From positions 44,765-108,764 of the forward strand of contig CAMHSJ010000005.1 in the NCBI GenBank assembly GCA_946187935.1: DNA of 64,000 nt, written 5' to 3'. The notes below the pieces were generated by a model. It was not told the origin of the DNA and did no database searches. It saw only the letters and a list, made by a program, of their open reading frames with translations. Each line of letters begins with the position of its first letter. Position 1 is the first letter of the stretch. This document shows positions 32,075-41,929 of this stretch, one piece after another. This DNA comes from an uncultured Clostridia bacterium (lineage in GTDB: Bacteria > Bacillota > Clostridia > Saccharofermentanales > Saccharofermentanaceae). The translations under genes were made by a program, and so were the position numbers.

Positions 32075-32421
32075 TGGCACAGAAAAAGACTACGGGCAAT
32101 TCATCAAAGAAAAAGACTTCGGCTTCAAGACCGAAGTCTTCTTCAAATGCTTCAAGGAGCAGGAAGGCTCCCGTAAAGGCAGAACCTCAAGTAACATACA
32201 AGGATATGTTCCACCGTTTCAGCAAGACGAGATTCTTCAGGCCCGTCATGACGGTTCTCATAATATTGGTCCTTGTGCTGCTTGACCTTCTGTTCTCCTG
32301 GAATTCCTATAATGTGTTCTTTACCCTCCTGGGCATTGAACTTCTGGCCGGCATCGTCATCTGGATCGTACTTCTTCTGAAGAGCGCTTCAGCTTCGTCC
32401 GGCGCTTCCGGTCAGGAGTAA
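32074..32421 (+). CDS. Small two-TM membrane protein with Lys/Ser-rich N-terminus
   Basis: TAATG overlap with the upstream stop codon; two hydrophobic segments. Confidence 0.7.
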   Translation: MAQKKTTGNSSKKKTSASRPKSSSNASRSRKAPVKAEPQVTYKDMFHRFSKTRFFRPVMTVLIILVLVLLDLLFSWNSYNVFFTLLGIELLAGIVIWIVLLLKSASASSGASGQE

Positions 32422-32427
32422 AGTCTC

Positions 32428-34323
32428 TTGGCTCTTGACGGTATAACCTGCGAACTTCTTACGCGCGAGCTGAATGATATGCTTGCCGGCAGACGCATCG
32501 ACAAGATCTTCATGCCCGACAAGACCACCCTCATTCTCCACATAAGGACAAGAGAAGGCGTATCCAAGCTCCTGATATCCATTAATCCCGGATCTCAGAG
32601 GGCAGGCTTTAGCTCAACTTCAAGATCCAATCCCCAGATGCCGCCTTCTTTCTGCATGCTCCTTCGAAAGCATCTGTCAGGATCCAGGATAGAAAGCATA
32701 ACAAATCCCGGATACGAGAGGATCATCGAATTTCACTGCACCAATACGGATGAATTGAAGGACAACAAGGAATTCACCCTGACAGCAGAGCTTATGGGCC
32801 GTTTCTCCAACCTCATACTTATCAACGGTTCCGGCAAGATATTAGACAGTGCGATCCATGTAGACTATTCAGTTTCCCGCATAAGGGAGGTCATGCCCGC
32901 CAGGATCTACGAATACCCTCCTCTCCAGGACAAGATCACTCCCGATGACGCACTTAAGATGCTCGAAAAGGATATCCTTCCTGTTCTTCCGGACGAATCC
33001 TCAAGGCCCGTCGAAAAGGCTCTCGTCAATTCCATCAAGGGCTTGTCCCCTCTTCTGTCAAGGCAGCTCTGCCATAAAGCAGACATAGACGAGAGAAAGA
33101 CCATATCTGACCTGAACAGCGAAGAGATCACATCTTTAAGAAGAGAATGCAGCCTGTTTTTCTGTCAGGTAGTAAATAACACTTATACTCCAAGGGTCTA
33201 CTACGGACCTGACGGTGAACCGTGCGAGTTTTCGCCCATGGCTCTTGAAGGATACGATAAGTGTCTTGAAGCAAGCTCCCTTTCTGAAGCCATGGACGTC
33301 TTCTATCAGGCTAAGGAATCAGGGATAGATCTGGATATCAGAAGGCACCGCCTCATGCAGATAACAGGAAGCGCTATATCCCGCCTGATAAAGAAACGCG
33401 AAGTTCACGAGAAGGATCTTGAGGAAGGCTCAAAGGCAGGAACTTACAAGCTCTATGGAGACATGATCCTTACATATAAATACATGATAAAGCCTCAGGA
33501 TACTCTCCTTGTCGCAACAAACTACGAACAGGAAGCTCCGTCTGATATCGAGATCCCTCTCGATCCTTCGCTTAATGCTTCTGACAATTCGCAAGAGTAC
33601 TACAAGAAGTTCCGCAAAGCCAAGAGGAAAGCCGAACTTGCAGAAGAATACATCAAAGACGACGACATCGGAATAGAATACTTAAGGTCACTTAAGACAG
33701 CTATAGAGTCAGCTTCATGCGAGGAAGACTTAGAGGCATTGGAAGATGAGATCAAGGCCGGTACCACCCAGGCCAAGGCTCAAAAGCGCACTGTAAACAG
33801 CGGCGACCCCAACAGGCAGGTCGGCATCGCCAAATCAGGCAAGGCATCCTCAAGAGCCTTAAGAGAAGCTGCAAAAAGAGCCCAGGCAAGAAACAAGAAG
33901 ATCAGCCAGAAAAAGAAAGAGATCTCTTATAGAAAACACATTACCCGTGACGGCTACGAGATCTTATCCGGCAGGAACAACATCCAGAATGACCATCTCA
34001 CATTCCAGGTCGCATCCAAGCAAGACTGGTGGTTCCACGTTAAAGGTCTTCCCGGCACGCACGTGATCCTTAAGACACGCACAGGCGAAGACATGCCTTC
34101 AGACGAGGCTGTAATAGAAGCCGCCCAGATCGCAGCTTTCTATTCCAAGAGCACCATATTGGAAGAACACCTGGAAGGCAAAGGTTCAAAGCCCGGATCG
34201 ATCAAGGCAGAGGTAGATTACTGCCCCGTATCACATGTTAAGAAGATCCCGGGAGCAAAGCCAGGCATGGTCATCTATAAGGAATACTTCTCGATCGTGG
34301 TGGACTGCAAGCAGCCTTCTTAG
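32428..34323 (+). CDS. rqcH: NFACT / Rqc2-homolog RqcH (fibronectin-binding A family); TTG start
   Basis: LDGITCELLTRELNDMLAGRRIDKIFMPDKTTLILHIR..., ISYRKHITRDGYEILSGRNNIQNDHLTFQVASKQDWWFHVKGLPGTHVILKT. Confidence 0.93.
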   Translation: MALDGITCELLTRELNDMLAGRRIDKIFMPDKTTLILHIRTREGVSKLLISINPGSQRAGFSSTSRSNPQMPPSFCMLLRKHLSGSRIESITNPGYERIIEFHCTNTDELKDNKEFTLTAELMGRFSNLILINGSGKILDSAIHVDYSVSRIREVMPARIYEYPPLQDKITPDDALKMLEKDILPVLPDESSRPVEKALVNSIKGLSPLLSRQLCHKADIDERKTISDLNSEEITSLRRECSLFFCQVVNNTYTPRVYYGPDGEPCEFSPMALEGYDKCLEASSLSEAMDVFYQAKESGIDLDIRRHRLMQITGSAISRLIKKREVHEKDLEEGSKAGTYKLYGDMILTYKYMIKPQDTLLVATNYEQEAPSDIEIPLDPSLNASDNSQEYYKKFRKAKRKAELAEEYIKDDDIGIEYLRSLKTAIESASCEEDLEALEDEIKAGTTQAKAQKRTVNSGDPNRQVGIAKSGKASSRALREAAKRAQARNKKISQKKKEISYRKHITRDGYEILSGRNNIQNDHLTFQVASKQDWWFHVKGLPGTHVILKTRTGEDMPSDEAVIEAAQIAAFYSKSTILEEHLEGKGSKPGSIKAEVDYCPVSHVKKIPGAKPGMVIYKEYFSIVVDCKQPS

Positions 34324-35714
34324 ATCTTGGATACGATATTACGCATCCAAAGATTCTTTCTTAAGATGACATAACCCACTATACACTTGATGAAATCCAA
34401 TGAGTGGACTACCGCAAAGATCATTATTACGTTCATCTGCGTATACCTGCTCAGGAAAAACGCAGCAGGAACGGACACGAGCATCATGAAGACTGAATCG
34501 AACAGGAACGTTACTATGGTCTTGCCCCCTGCCCTGATCGTAAAATACGAAGTGTGAAGGAATGCATCCTTGGGATAGAACAGAGCCTGAACTGTAATAA
34601 AGAGCATGCCAAGAGTCTTAGCCTCATCAGAAACGTTATAGAGCATGGGATAGATCTTAGCCGTAAACAGGAGAAATGCCCCTACCGTTGCTGCGAGCAT
34701 CAAAGAAGATGCGATTATCTTGTTATCGGTATCTTTGGCTTTCTTCATGTCTCCTTCACCGAGGTATCTTCCGACTATGATAGCTACAGCATCTCCTGTC
34801 GCGATGAAGAAGATATTGAACACATTGTTTATGGTGTTGGCTATGTTCTGCCCTGCAACGACGTTAAGGCCTCTGAGAGAATAAGCCTGGCTCAAGAGGA
34901 ATATTCCAAGAGACCATAAAGTCTCATTAAGAAGGAGAGGCGTTCCAGTAAGGATGAACTTGGAAAGCTGCGAACCCGGTATCTTGAATGTCTTATAAAC
35001 GCCCCTGAAGTAAGGAACCTTATCCTTGTTAAACGTGATCCATATCCTGATCGTAAGGAACTCAATGGTCCTTGCTATCAGCGTGGCTATGGCAGCACCG
35101 TTTACGCCAAGCTCGGGGAAACCGAACCTACCGTAGATCAGAAGATAATTAAACGTGAGATTGCAAGCTACGGACACGAGTCCCGCTGCCATCGGAAGAA
35201 CAGTCCTGCCGCATTCCCTTAATGTTCCCGCATAGGCATTGGTAAGCATAATAAGCGGCAAAGTAAAGATTATTATGTGCAGATAATTTAGACCGAGATC
35301 AAGAGTTAATCCAAGATCTCCTCCATCCTCACTCTCATGCAGGAACAATGAGATTATCTTATCTCCGAAAAACCACATGACACAGGCGGAGACTATAACC
35401 AGGATGCTCCCTAAGATCATCTTGTACCTGATGGTGTTCTTTATGCCTTCCTCATCGCCCTTGCCGAAGAACTGCGCGGTAAATATACCTGCTCCCGACA
35501 GGCCTCCGAATATGCAAAGGAAGTATACGAACATTATCTGATTGACAATGGCGACAGCAGAAACAGGCTCGGTACCAAGCCTTCCGACCATAAGGTTATC
35601 GAGCAGTGAAACAAAATTGGTGATACCGTTCTGGACCATGATAGGCAGAGCTATACCGATAAGCATCCTGTAGAACTTGCGGTCACCTATGAATTTCTTT
35701 CTAAGATCTGTCAA
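34320..35714 (-). CDS. MATE-family efflux transporter
   Basis: 12-TM pattern; GIALPIMVQNGITNFVSLLDNLMVGRLGTEPVSAVAIVNQIMFV. Confidence 0.93.
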   Translation of the reverse strand: MTDLRKKFIGDRKFYRMLIGIALPIMVQNGITNFVSLLDNLMVGRLGTEPVSAVAIVNQIMFVYFLCIFGGLSGAGIFTAQFFGKGDEEGIKNTIRYKMILGSILVIVSACVMWFFGDKIISLFLHESEDGGDLGLTLDLGLNYLHIIIFTLPLIMLTNAYAGTLRECGRTVLPMAAGLVSVACNLTFNYLLIYGRFGFPELGVNGAAIATLIARTIEFLTIRIWITFNKDKVPYFRGVYKTFKIPGSQLSKFILTGTPLLLNETLWSLGIFLLSQAYSLRGLNVVAGQNIANTINNVFNIFFIATGDAVAIIVGRYLGEGDMKKAKDTDNKIIASSLMLAATVGAFLLFTAKIYPMLYNVSDEAKTLGMLFITVQALFYPKDAFLHTSYFTIRAGGKTIVTFLFDSVFMMLVSVPAAFFLSRYTQMNVIMIFAVVHSLDFIKCIVGYVILRKNLWMRNIVSKI

Positions 35715-36286
35715 TTATTGCCTCGTTCCTGTTCAAATGATCTATAGATCTTATCACGGAACTTCGATTCCTCAAGTGAGAATATGCATCCGCAGAATTT
35801 CTGACGGTAAAGGCCTATCTGTCTGGCCATATCCTGACCCTGCCTAAAGCCTGGTCTGAAATCTATGTATTCAAAATGAGTGTTGTACTCTTTGGCCTTA
35901 TTCTCAGCTATTAAAGCTATCTTGTCATGCTGCTGGTAAGGACTTACAAGCAGCGTGGTAGTATAGGAATCGTATCCGTTGTCAGCTGCGAACTTTGCTA
36001 TGGCAGACATCCTTACGTCATAGCACATGTCGCACCGGGTCTCATACTCTTCAAGATAAGTCTTGGAAAGCCAATACTCCTCCTCACACTCGTCATCGCC
36101 CTTGATAAGGGGGACCTTAAAGTGATCTGCGGCAAGCTTCAGGTTCTCGAGCCTTCTGTTATACTCAAACTCGGGATGGATATTGGGGTTATACCAGAAT
36201 ACATCGAGATCTCTTCCCTCGCTTAATAAAAGATCCAAAGGATACATCGCGCAGGGTCCGCAGCATGCATGAAGGAGAAGTTTCAT
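35711..36286 (-). CDS. queH: Epoxyqueuosine reductase QueH
   Basis: LLLHACCGPCAMYPL, FWYNPNIHPEFEYNRRLE, CDMCYDVRM, TTLLVSPYQQHDKI, FCGCIFSLEE. Confidence 0.93.
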   Translation of the reverse strand: MKLLLHACCGPCAMYPLDLLLSEGRDLDVFWYNPNIHPEFEYNRRLENLKLAADHFKVPLIKGDDECEEEYWLSKTYLEEYETRCDMCYDVRMSAIAKFAADNGYDSYTTTLLVSPYQQHDKIALIAENKAKEYNTHFEYIDFRPGFRQGQDMARQIGLYRQKFCGCIFSLEESKFRDKIYRSFEQERGNN

Positions 36287-37386
36287 CAGTTCTCCTCTCC
36301 GCTGTTAAGAGATGAAGTCCACTCCTCTATGCTGATGTTGTTATTGGCGGCATTGCCTGTATAGAAATTAGGCGGGAGCGGAACCTTAAGATGTTCGAAA
36401 GCCCTTGCCGTGAGCATCCTGCCCCTCGGAGTCTTCTGTATAAAACCATTCTGAAGAAGGAACGGCTCGTAAACGTCTTCTATGGTTATCTGATCCTCAC
36501 CTGTCGTCGCAGCCAGAGTCTCAAGACCGACAGGTCCGCCCCTGAAGACGTCAGCTATGGTCATGAGCATCCTGCGGTCTACTGTGTCAAGACCGATCTC
36601 ATCGATATCAAGGCGCTCGAGACCGAAGTCTGAGACTTCCTTATCTATTACATCCTTCTCCATATAAGAAGCAAAGTCCCTCATACGCTTAAGAAGTCTT
36701 ATAGCTATCCTCGGCGTTCCCCTGGATCTGGATGCGATATTCCTGAGGCCGTCCTCATTGATGGCTATACCAAGTATCGAAGCATCCCTGTCTAAGATCT
36801 TCATGAGTTCCTCAGTCTCGTATAGCTCTAACCTGGAGACCATACCGAATCTGTCGCGCAGAGGATTAGAGATCATGCCTGCTCTGGTCGTAGCACCTAT
36901 GAGAGTAAAATGCGGAAGGTCGAGCCTCATGGAACGGGCTGCAGGACCCTTGCCGATCATAAGATCGAGCTTAAAATCCTCCATGGCAGGATATAGGACT
37001 TCTTCAACACTCTTGCTGAGCCTGTGGATCTCATCTATGAACAGTACTTCATTCTCTTCGAGATTGGTAAGTATGGCAGCAAGATCACCGGCCTTCTCTA
37101 TGGAGGGACCAGTAGTTATGTGAAGACCGACATTCATCTCGTTGGCTATAATGCCTGCAAGAGTCGTCTTGCCTAGTCCCGGAGGACCATAGAGAAGAAC
37201 ATGGTCTAATGCTTCTCCTCTTTTCTTGGCGGCATCGATGAATATCTTGAGGTTGGTCTTGATCTTCTCCTGGCCTGCATAGTCTTCAAGCCTTAAAGGT
37301 CTTAAGGCCTTGTCGTCGCCGTCTGAGGGCTGGCGCACCCTTCCTAAGATGCGTTCCTCTTCGTATCCGAAACTTCCGTCACTCAT
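36286..37386 (-). CDS. ruvB: Holliday junction branch migration helicase RuvB
   Basis: [64 protein letters not shown]. Confidence 0.98.
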   Translation of the reverse strand: MSDGSFGYEEERILGRVRQPSDGDDKALRPLRLEDYAGQEKIKTNLKIFIDAAKKRGEALDHVLLYGPPGLGKTTLAGIIANEMNVGLHITTGPSIEKAGDLAAILTNLEENEVLFIDEIHRLSKSVEEVLYPAMEDFKLDLMIGKGPAARSMRLDLPHFTLIGATTRAGMISNPLRDRFGMVSRLELYETEELMKILDRDASILGIAINEDGLRNIASRSRGTPRIAIRLLKRMRDFASYMEKDVIDKEVSDFGLERLDIDEIGLDTVDRRMLMTIADVFRGGPVGLETLAATTGEDQITIEDVYEPFLLQNGFIQKTPRGRMLTARAFEHLKVPLPPNFYTGNAANNNISIEEWTSSLNSGEEN

Positions 37387-38000
37387 GTGATCTTACTTCC
37401 TGATGCAATCTTAAGAGCCTTCTTGATGAGCTCTTCTAATGTGATACCTTCTTCGTAGGCAGAAGATACTGCCTCGTCAGCCTCGTGCTCCTTATATCCT
37501 AACACAAGCAATGCGCCCACAGCATCAGACATAACAGAAGTAGATACAGGATCAGATGCCTTGGATACGGGAATGGCAATTCCCATCTCTTTCTGCTGCT
37601 GCTTAAGCTTATCCTTAAGCTCTAAGACTATCCTCTCGGCTGTCTTCTTTCCCAGGCCCTTAACAGATGTAAGGAGCTTGATATCACCGCTCATGACGGC
37701 AACTGCTATCTGCTCAGGCGTAATGGCGGAACATATGCTGTGCGCTACCTTGGGACCAATGCCGCTTACCGTAAGAAGCTTAAGGAAAATGTCCCTCTGG
37801 GAATTGTCCGCAAAACCGTAGAGTGAGATATCATCCTCTCTGACGCTCTGGTAAACATAGACCTTAGCCTCTTCACCTATCTTGCCCAAAGAAGCCGAGA
37901 TCATGATGGGACAGTTGATAAGATAGCCTATCCCGTTGTTGTCTATTACGATCTGTGTATCGTTTCTTGATTCTATCGTTCCCTTGATATACGCGTACAT
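37383..38000 (-). CDS. ruvA: Holliday junction branch migration protein RuvA
   Basis: [65 protein letters not shown]. Confidence 0.97.
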   Translation of the reverse strand: MYAYIKGTIESRNDTQIVIDNNGIGYLINCPIMISASLGKIGEEAKVYVYQSVREDDISLYGFADNSQRDIFLKLLTVSGIGPKVAHSICSAITPEQIAVAVMSGDIKLLTSVKGLGKKTAERIVLELKDKLKQQQKEMGIAIPVSKASDPVSTSVMSDAVGALLVLGYKEHEADEAVSSAYEEGITLEELIKKALKIASGSKIT

Positions 38001-38009
38001 AAGATCTCC

Positions 38010-38576
38010 TTAACCGAATTCGTTTCTTTTGGAATAACCGTACCTTCCGTACTGGTAACCTGACACTGCCTTGCCCGCAAACTTAACGCCGGTGTTGGCA
38101 AGACATATCGCAAGCGCAAGCCCGTCTGCAGCGTCATCAGGCTTGGGAATATCCTCTAAGCCTAAGATGGACTTGGTCATCATCTGCATCTGTTTCTTCT
38201 CTGCCTTGCCATAGCCTGTTATCGCGAGCTTGACCTGTCCCGGAGTAAACTCGAAAACCTCGATCCCTGCCCTGGCAGCTTCAGTAATGACCACTCCTCT
38301 GGCCTGCGCAGTGCCGACGACCGTAGTATGGTTATGGCCCATGAAGAGCTCTTCTATGGACATATACTGAGGTTTAAACTGCTCTAAGAGATATCTGACC
38401 TTATCGCTGATGGCAAGGAGCCTTAAGGGGAAGTCTGTGTGGGCCTTGGTCTCGATACATCCGTAGTCAACGCACCTTATCTTATTGCCGACCTTGTCGA
38501 TGATGCCGTAACCCGTGATGGCATAGCCCGGGTCTATACCGATAATCCTGGTCACAGTAGGTTCAGCCATAAACAT
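38010..38576 (-). CDS. ruvC: Crossover junction endodeoxyribonuclease RuvC
   Basis: IIGIDPGYAITGYGII, MSIEELFMGHNHTTVVGTAQARGV, PDDAADGLALAIC. Confidence 0.97.
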   Translation of the reverse strand: MFMAEPTVTRIIGIDPGYAITGYGIIDKVGNKIRCVDYGCIETKAHTDFPLRLLAISDKVRYLLEQFKPQYMSIEELFMGHNHTTVVGTAQARGVVITEAARAGIEVFEFTPGQVKLAITGYGKAEKKQMQMMTKSILGLEDIPKPDDAADGLALAICLANTGVKFAGKAVSGYQYGRYGYSKRNEFG

Positions 38577-38621
38577 CCTCTCATCTTAAAACATTTGTTC
38601 GTATTATACACCAAACAGGTT

Positions 38622-39950
38622 TTAAGACAAGACATCAATGACCGGAGAGTGTGTTTCAGGCTTGGTATCACTGAATTCATAAGCCTTATGGATCATGTCC
38701 ATGCAGTCGTAAAGCGTTTCTTCAGGAATATCAGAATTCTCTCCAACGCAGAGGGAACAGAGTCTGTCACCCCTTCTGACCTTATCGCCGACCTTGGCAT
38801 AAAGACAGATGCCTGCGCCGTGATCAATGGGGTCGCCCTTCTTATATCTTCCCGCACCGAGCTTGACCGAAGCTCTGCCAATGATGTTGGCTTTGACACT
38901 CGTAACATATCCTGTCTCAGGACTTGTTACGTGCATAGCTTCAAACGGATATTCAACATATACGGGAGAACCGTTATTCTGATTGAACATGCCGCCTTGT
39001 GACAGAATGAGTTCAATATAACGTGAGAGCGCCCTGCCGTCTTTAAGCCTTGCTTCGCATTCAGCCTTGAGCTCTTCTTCGCTCATGCCGTTTGCTTTCT
39101 CAGCCAGGACGATGAGCTTAACAGCAAGTGCCGTAACGACTTCTATGACATCCGAAGCGCCTCTTCCTGTAAGCGTCTCATAGACTTCCTGCATCTCCAG
39201 GGTGTTTCCGACGCACCTCCCCAAAGGCTGATCCATGTCGGTAATGACAGCACATGTCTTGATGCCTGCAAGATTTCCGATGTTTATCATGGCCCTGGAA
39301 AGTTCTCTTGCGCGGTCTTCAGTCTTCATGAACGAGCCGCTTCCTGTTGTAACATCAAGGACTATGGCTTTAGCTCCGCCCGCTATCTTCTTGCTCATAA
39401 TGCTCGAAGCGATAAGCGGAATGGAATCTACGGTACCCGTGACATCTCTTAACGCATATAAGACCTTATCTGCAGGCGCAAGGTCCGGAGACTGTCCCGA
39501 TATGACCATTCCGGTCTCTTTGGCCTGCCTTATGACTTCTTCTGAGGAAAGCTCAGCATTAAAGCCCTTTATGGACTCAAACTTATCAACCGTTCCGCCC
39601 GTATATACAAGACCGCGTCCGGAAAGCTTTACGGTGGTCACATCAAAGGTGGCAAGAAGCGGGATAAGTATAGGCGTTATCTTATCGCCTACACCGCCTG
39701 TGGAATGCTTATCGACAGGGATACCCGGGAAATACGAAAGATCATTGATATCTCCCGAATGAGCCATCTCGAGAGTCAGTGTGGTCATCTCGCGGTCGTC
39801 CATGCCGTTTAAGACTATAGCCATCAGAAGACTTGATAACTGATAATCGGGGATCGTGCCGTCAGTTGCACCTTTTACAAAGAACTTGATCTGTTCATCG
39901 GTAAGAGCATATCCATAACGCTTTGAAAGGATAACATCCATCATCTCCAT
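38622..39950 (-). CDS. pdp: Pyrimidine-nucleoside phosphorylase / thymidine phosphorylase
   Basis: DKHSTGGVGDKITPILIPLLATFDVTTVKLSGRGLVYTGGTVDKFESI. Confidence 0.95.
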   Translation of the reverse strand: MEMMDVILSKRYGYALTDEQIKFFVKGATDGTIPDYQLSSLLMAIVLNGMDDREMTTLTLEMAHSGDINDLSYFPGIPVDKHSTGGVGDKITPILIPLLATFDVTTVKLSGRGLVYTGGTVDKFESIKGFNAELSSEEVIRQAKETGMVISGQSPDLAPADKVLYALRDVTGTVDSIPLIASSIMSKKIAGGAKAIVLDVTTGSGSFMKTEDRARELSRAMINIGNLAGIKTCAVITDMDQPLGRCVGNTLEMQEVYETLTGRGASDVIEVVTALAVKLIVLAEKANGMSEEELKAECEARLKDGRALSRYIELILSQGGMFNQNNGSPVYVEYPFEAMHVTSPETGYVTSVKANIIGRASVKLGAGRYKKGDPIDHGAGICLYAKVGDKVRRGDRLCSLCVGENSDIPEETLYDCMDMIHKAYEFSDTKPETHSPVIDVLS

Positions 39951-39995
39951 AGCAATACCTCTAAAAACAATTAAATCAGGATAATACTATGATAC

Positions 39996-40037
39996 TAAAA
40001 AAGACTGTGAAAATCTTTACAGATTGATCACAGCCTT
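39996..40037 (-). terminator. Terminator downstream of tRNA-Lys(CTT)
   Basis: Minus strand AAGGCTGTGA...TCACAGTCTT followed by TTTTAG. Confidence 0.75.
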
Positions 40038-40041
40038 CTTA

Positions 40042-40117
40042 TGGTGCACCTCCAGGGACTCGAACCCTGGGCCCACTGATTAAGAGTCAGTTGCTCTACC
40101 ATCTGAGCTAGAGGTGC
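40042..40117 (-). tRNA. tRNA-Lys(CTT)
   Basis: GCACCTCTAGCTCAGATGGTAGAGCAACTGACTCTTAATCAGTGGGCCCAGGGTTCGAGTCCCTGGAGGTGCACCA; cloverleaf closes, encoded CCA. Confidence 0.97.
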
Positions 40118-40172
40118 TTAACGCAACGCAAGTTATTATAGCCATTCACTATTGGTTAGTCAATAACTATTT

Positions 40173-41285
40173 TTACCTATTTTCAAAAAAACCGGTCATT
40201 TTCTCAGAAGAGAAATCTTCATCGAGGGGAAGCTTAACAGGCTCACCCAGAAGAGCTGATCTGTATATGCCCATAAGAGTGTCAACAGAAGAGTATCCTG
40301 CATAAGCGTCAGCCAAAGGCTGCCTGCCCTCATCAAGACTGTCAGAAAGATCTTTGTAGATCCCGAGATGAGGATTAAGAGCGCACTTATATGAAAAGAT
40401 CCCGCCCTCTTTAAACTGCTTTCTTATGTAATAGCCATTGAGTTTTTTGACCTTGCCGTCAGGTCTTTTCTCCACGATATTTATATGAGGCTTGCCGCAG
40501 GATAATCCCATAGTTACGCTGCCGTTCTCGCAGAATACGGAAAACTCAGCTTCATGTCTTGATTCCAACGTTGAAGTAGTTCCCTCGACAGAAGCAAGCG
40601 CGCCGTTCTCAAGTCTTAAGATGGCCATACCGAGATCTTCAGCCTCTATGTTCCTTAAGCGCTGTGCGAGCATCGCCTGCGCTTGGGCAGGTTCGCTGCC
40701 CATAAGCCACACGAGAAGATCGATGGCATGTATGGTCTGGTTCATCATGGCGCCGCCGTCGCTCTTCCATGTGCCTCTCCAGGCAGCGCTCGAATAGTAG
40801 TCCTCGCCATGACCCCATCTGACATAGATAGAGCCGTGAGTAACTTTGCCGAACTTGCCGTTATTGATATCGTCCCTTACAAGGCCGACTATAGGAAGAT
40901 ACCTGTATATATGACCCATGGCGATCTTCATGCCTGTCCTTTTGGAGATATCGTAGATCTCCTTTGACTGGTCTGAAGACATAGTCATGGGCTTTTCGAG
41001 CAGGAGATTGCTGCCATGCTCCATCGCAAATGAAGCGATCTGGTAATGAAGGCCTGAAGGAACTGTTACTGCTGTTATGTCCGGCTTGACTTCTTCTATC
41101 GCAGTCTTGTAATCGCTGTAGATCTTAACTGAGCCAAAGCCCTTGACAGAGGCAAGGAGCTTTTTTGCTGATCCTTCATTAGTATCAACGACTGCCGCCA
41201 GCTCAAGAGACTTGAGCCCTGAAATAGCCTTAAGGTGCTTTACGGCAACCCTGCCGCACCCTATTATCAAAACCTTGTATGACAT
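40173..41285 (-). CDS. Gfo/Idh/MocA family oxidoreductase
   Basis: KVLIIGCGRVAVKHLKAISGL, LLLEKPMTMSSDQSKEI; Rossmann N-terminus. Confidence 0.92.
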   Translation of the reverse strand: MSYKVLIIGCGRVAVKHLKAISGLKSLELAAVVDTNEGSAKKLLASVKGFGSVKIYSDYKTAIEEVKPDITAVTVPSGLHYQIASFAMEHGSNLLLEKPMTMSSDQSKEIYDISKRTGMKIAMGHIYRYLPIVGLVRDDINNGKFGKVTHGSIYVRWGHGEDYYSSAAWRGTWKSDGGAMMNQTIHAIDLLVWLMGSEPAQAQAMLAQRLRNIEAEDLGMAILRLENGALASVEGTTSTLESRHEAEFSVFCENGSVTMGLSCGKPHINIVEKRPDGKVKKLNGYYIRKQFKEGGIFSYKCALNPHLGIYKDLSDSLDEGRQPLADAYAGYSSVDTLMGIYRSALLGEPVKLPLDEDFSSEKMTGFFENR

Positions 41286-41296
41286 AACGCCTCCGT

Positions 41297-41803
41297 TTAC
41301 TTAACGGATTTAAGTTTATCACAAAAACGGTTTTTAATCAGGAGTGTTACCGGAATACCGAGGATGATGGCACCTGCTGCCTGTATGAGATTCGGGAAAA
41401 GAGAACCGGCTGCCGCAGCAAAACCATATACGAACACTTCAAATACAAAGTAACCCAGTTCCATTATCGCCTCTGCAAACAGACCGGCAAATATCCTCAT
41501 AAGAAGCTTTGGGTTTGAAGATCTGCTCATCATACGGCCTGCAACAAATCCCATAAGGCCCTTGATAACAAATGTGGGAAAAACATAGATAGGATAGCCT
41601 GCAACAAGATCTGCTATGGCGGAACCTATGGCAGATGCGAAAAAAGCATACGGTCCCAAAAGATACGATGTTACCAGGATAACGGCATCACCTAAATTGA
41701 TGTATCCGATCCCAGTTGGCACTCTCAGCTGGGTGCCTGCAAATATCAGTGCCGCAAAGACACCTGACAATGCAATGAATTGTAACTTAACACGTCTTTC
41801 CAT
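41297..41803 (-). CDS. ECF transporter S component family membrane protein
   Basis: GIGYINLGDAVILVTSYLLGPYAFFASAIGSAIADLVAGYPIYVFPTFVIKGLMGF. Confidence 0.85.
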   Translation of the reverse strand: MERRVKLQFIALSGVFAALIFAGTQLRVPTGIGYINLGDAVILVTSYLLGPYAFFASAIGSAIADLVAGYPIYVFPTFVIKGLMGFVAGRMMSRSSNPKLLMRIFAGLFAEAIMELGYFVFEVFVYGFAAAAGSLFPNLIQAAGAIILGIPVTLLIKNRFCDKLKSVK

Positions 41804-41848
41804 ACGCAGATACTACCACCTACCTACCTGTTTAGTATGTTGTCGGCT

Positions 41849-41864
41849 TAGACAATTTTGTCTA
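41849..41864. promoter_or_regulatory. Operator-like inverted repeat in a divergent intergenic region
   Basis: TAGACAA-TT-TTGTCTA (7-bp perfect arms) between the divergent ECF-S and MraY-like genes. Confidence 0.4.
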
Positions 41865-41929
41865 TTACGCACATAAAGAGTTTATGCAAAATAATGTATA
41901 ATTCAAGAACTTATTCAGGAGAAGATCTT

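Noticed and set aside
39235-39762. 175-aa plus-strand ORF
   Set aside because: Antisense to the pyrimidine-nucleoside phosphorylase gene.
41804-41929. Possible riboswitch upstream of the ECF S-component gene
   Set aside because: Short divergent region; no recognised aptamer consensus, only a simple dyad.
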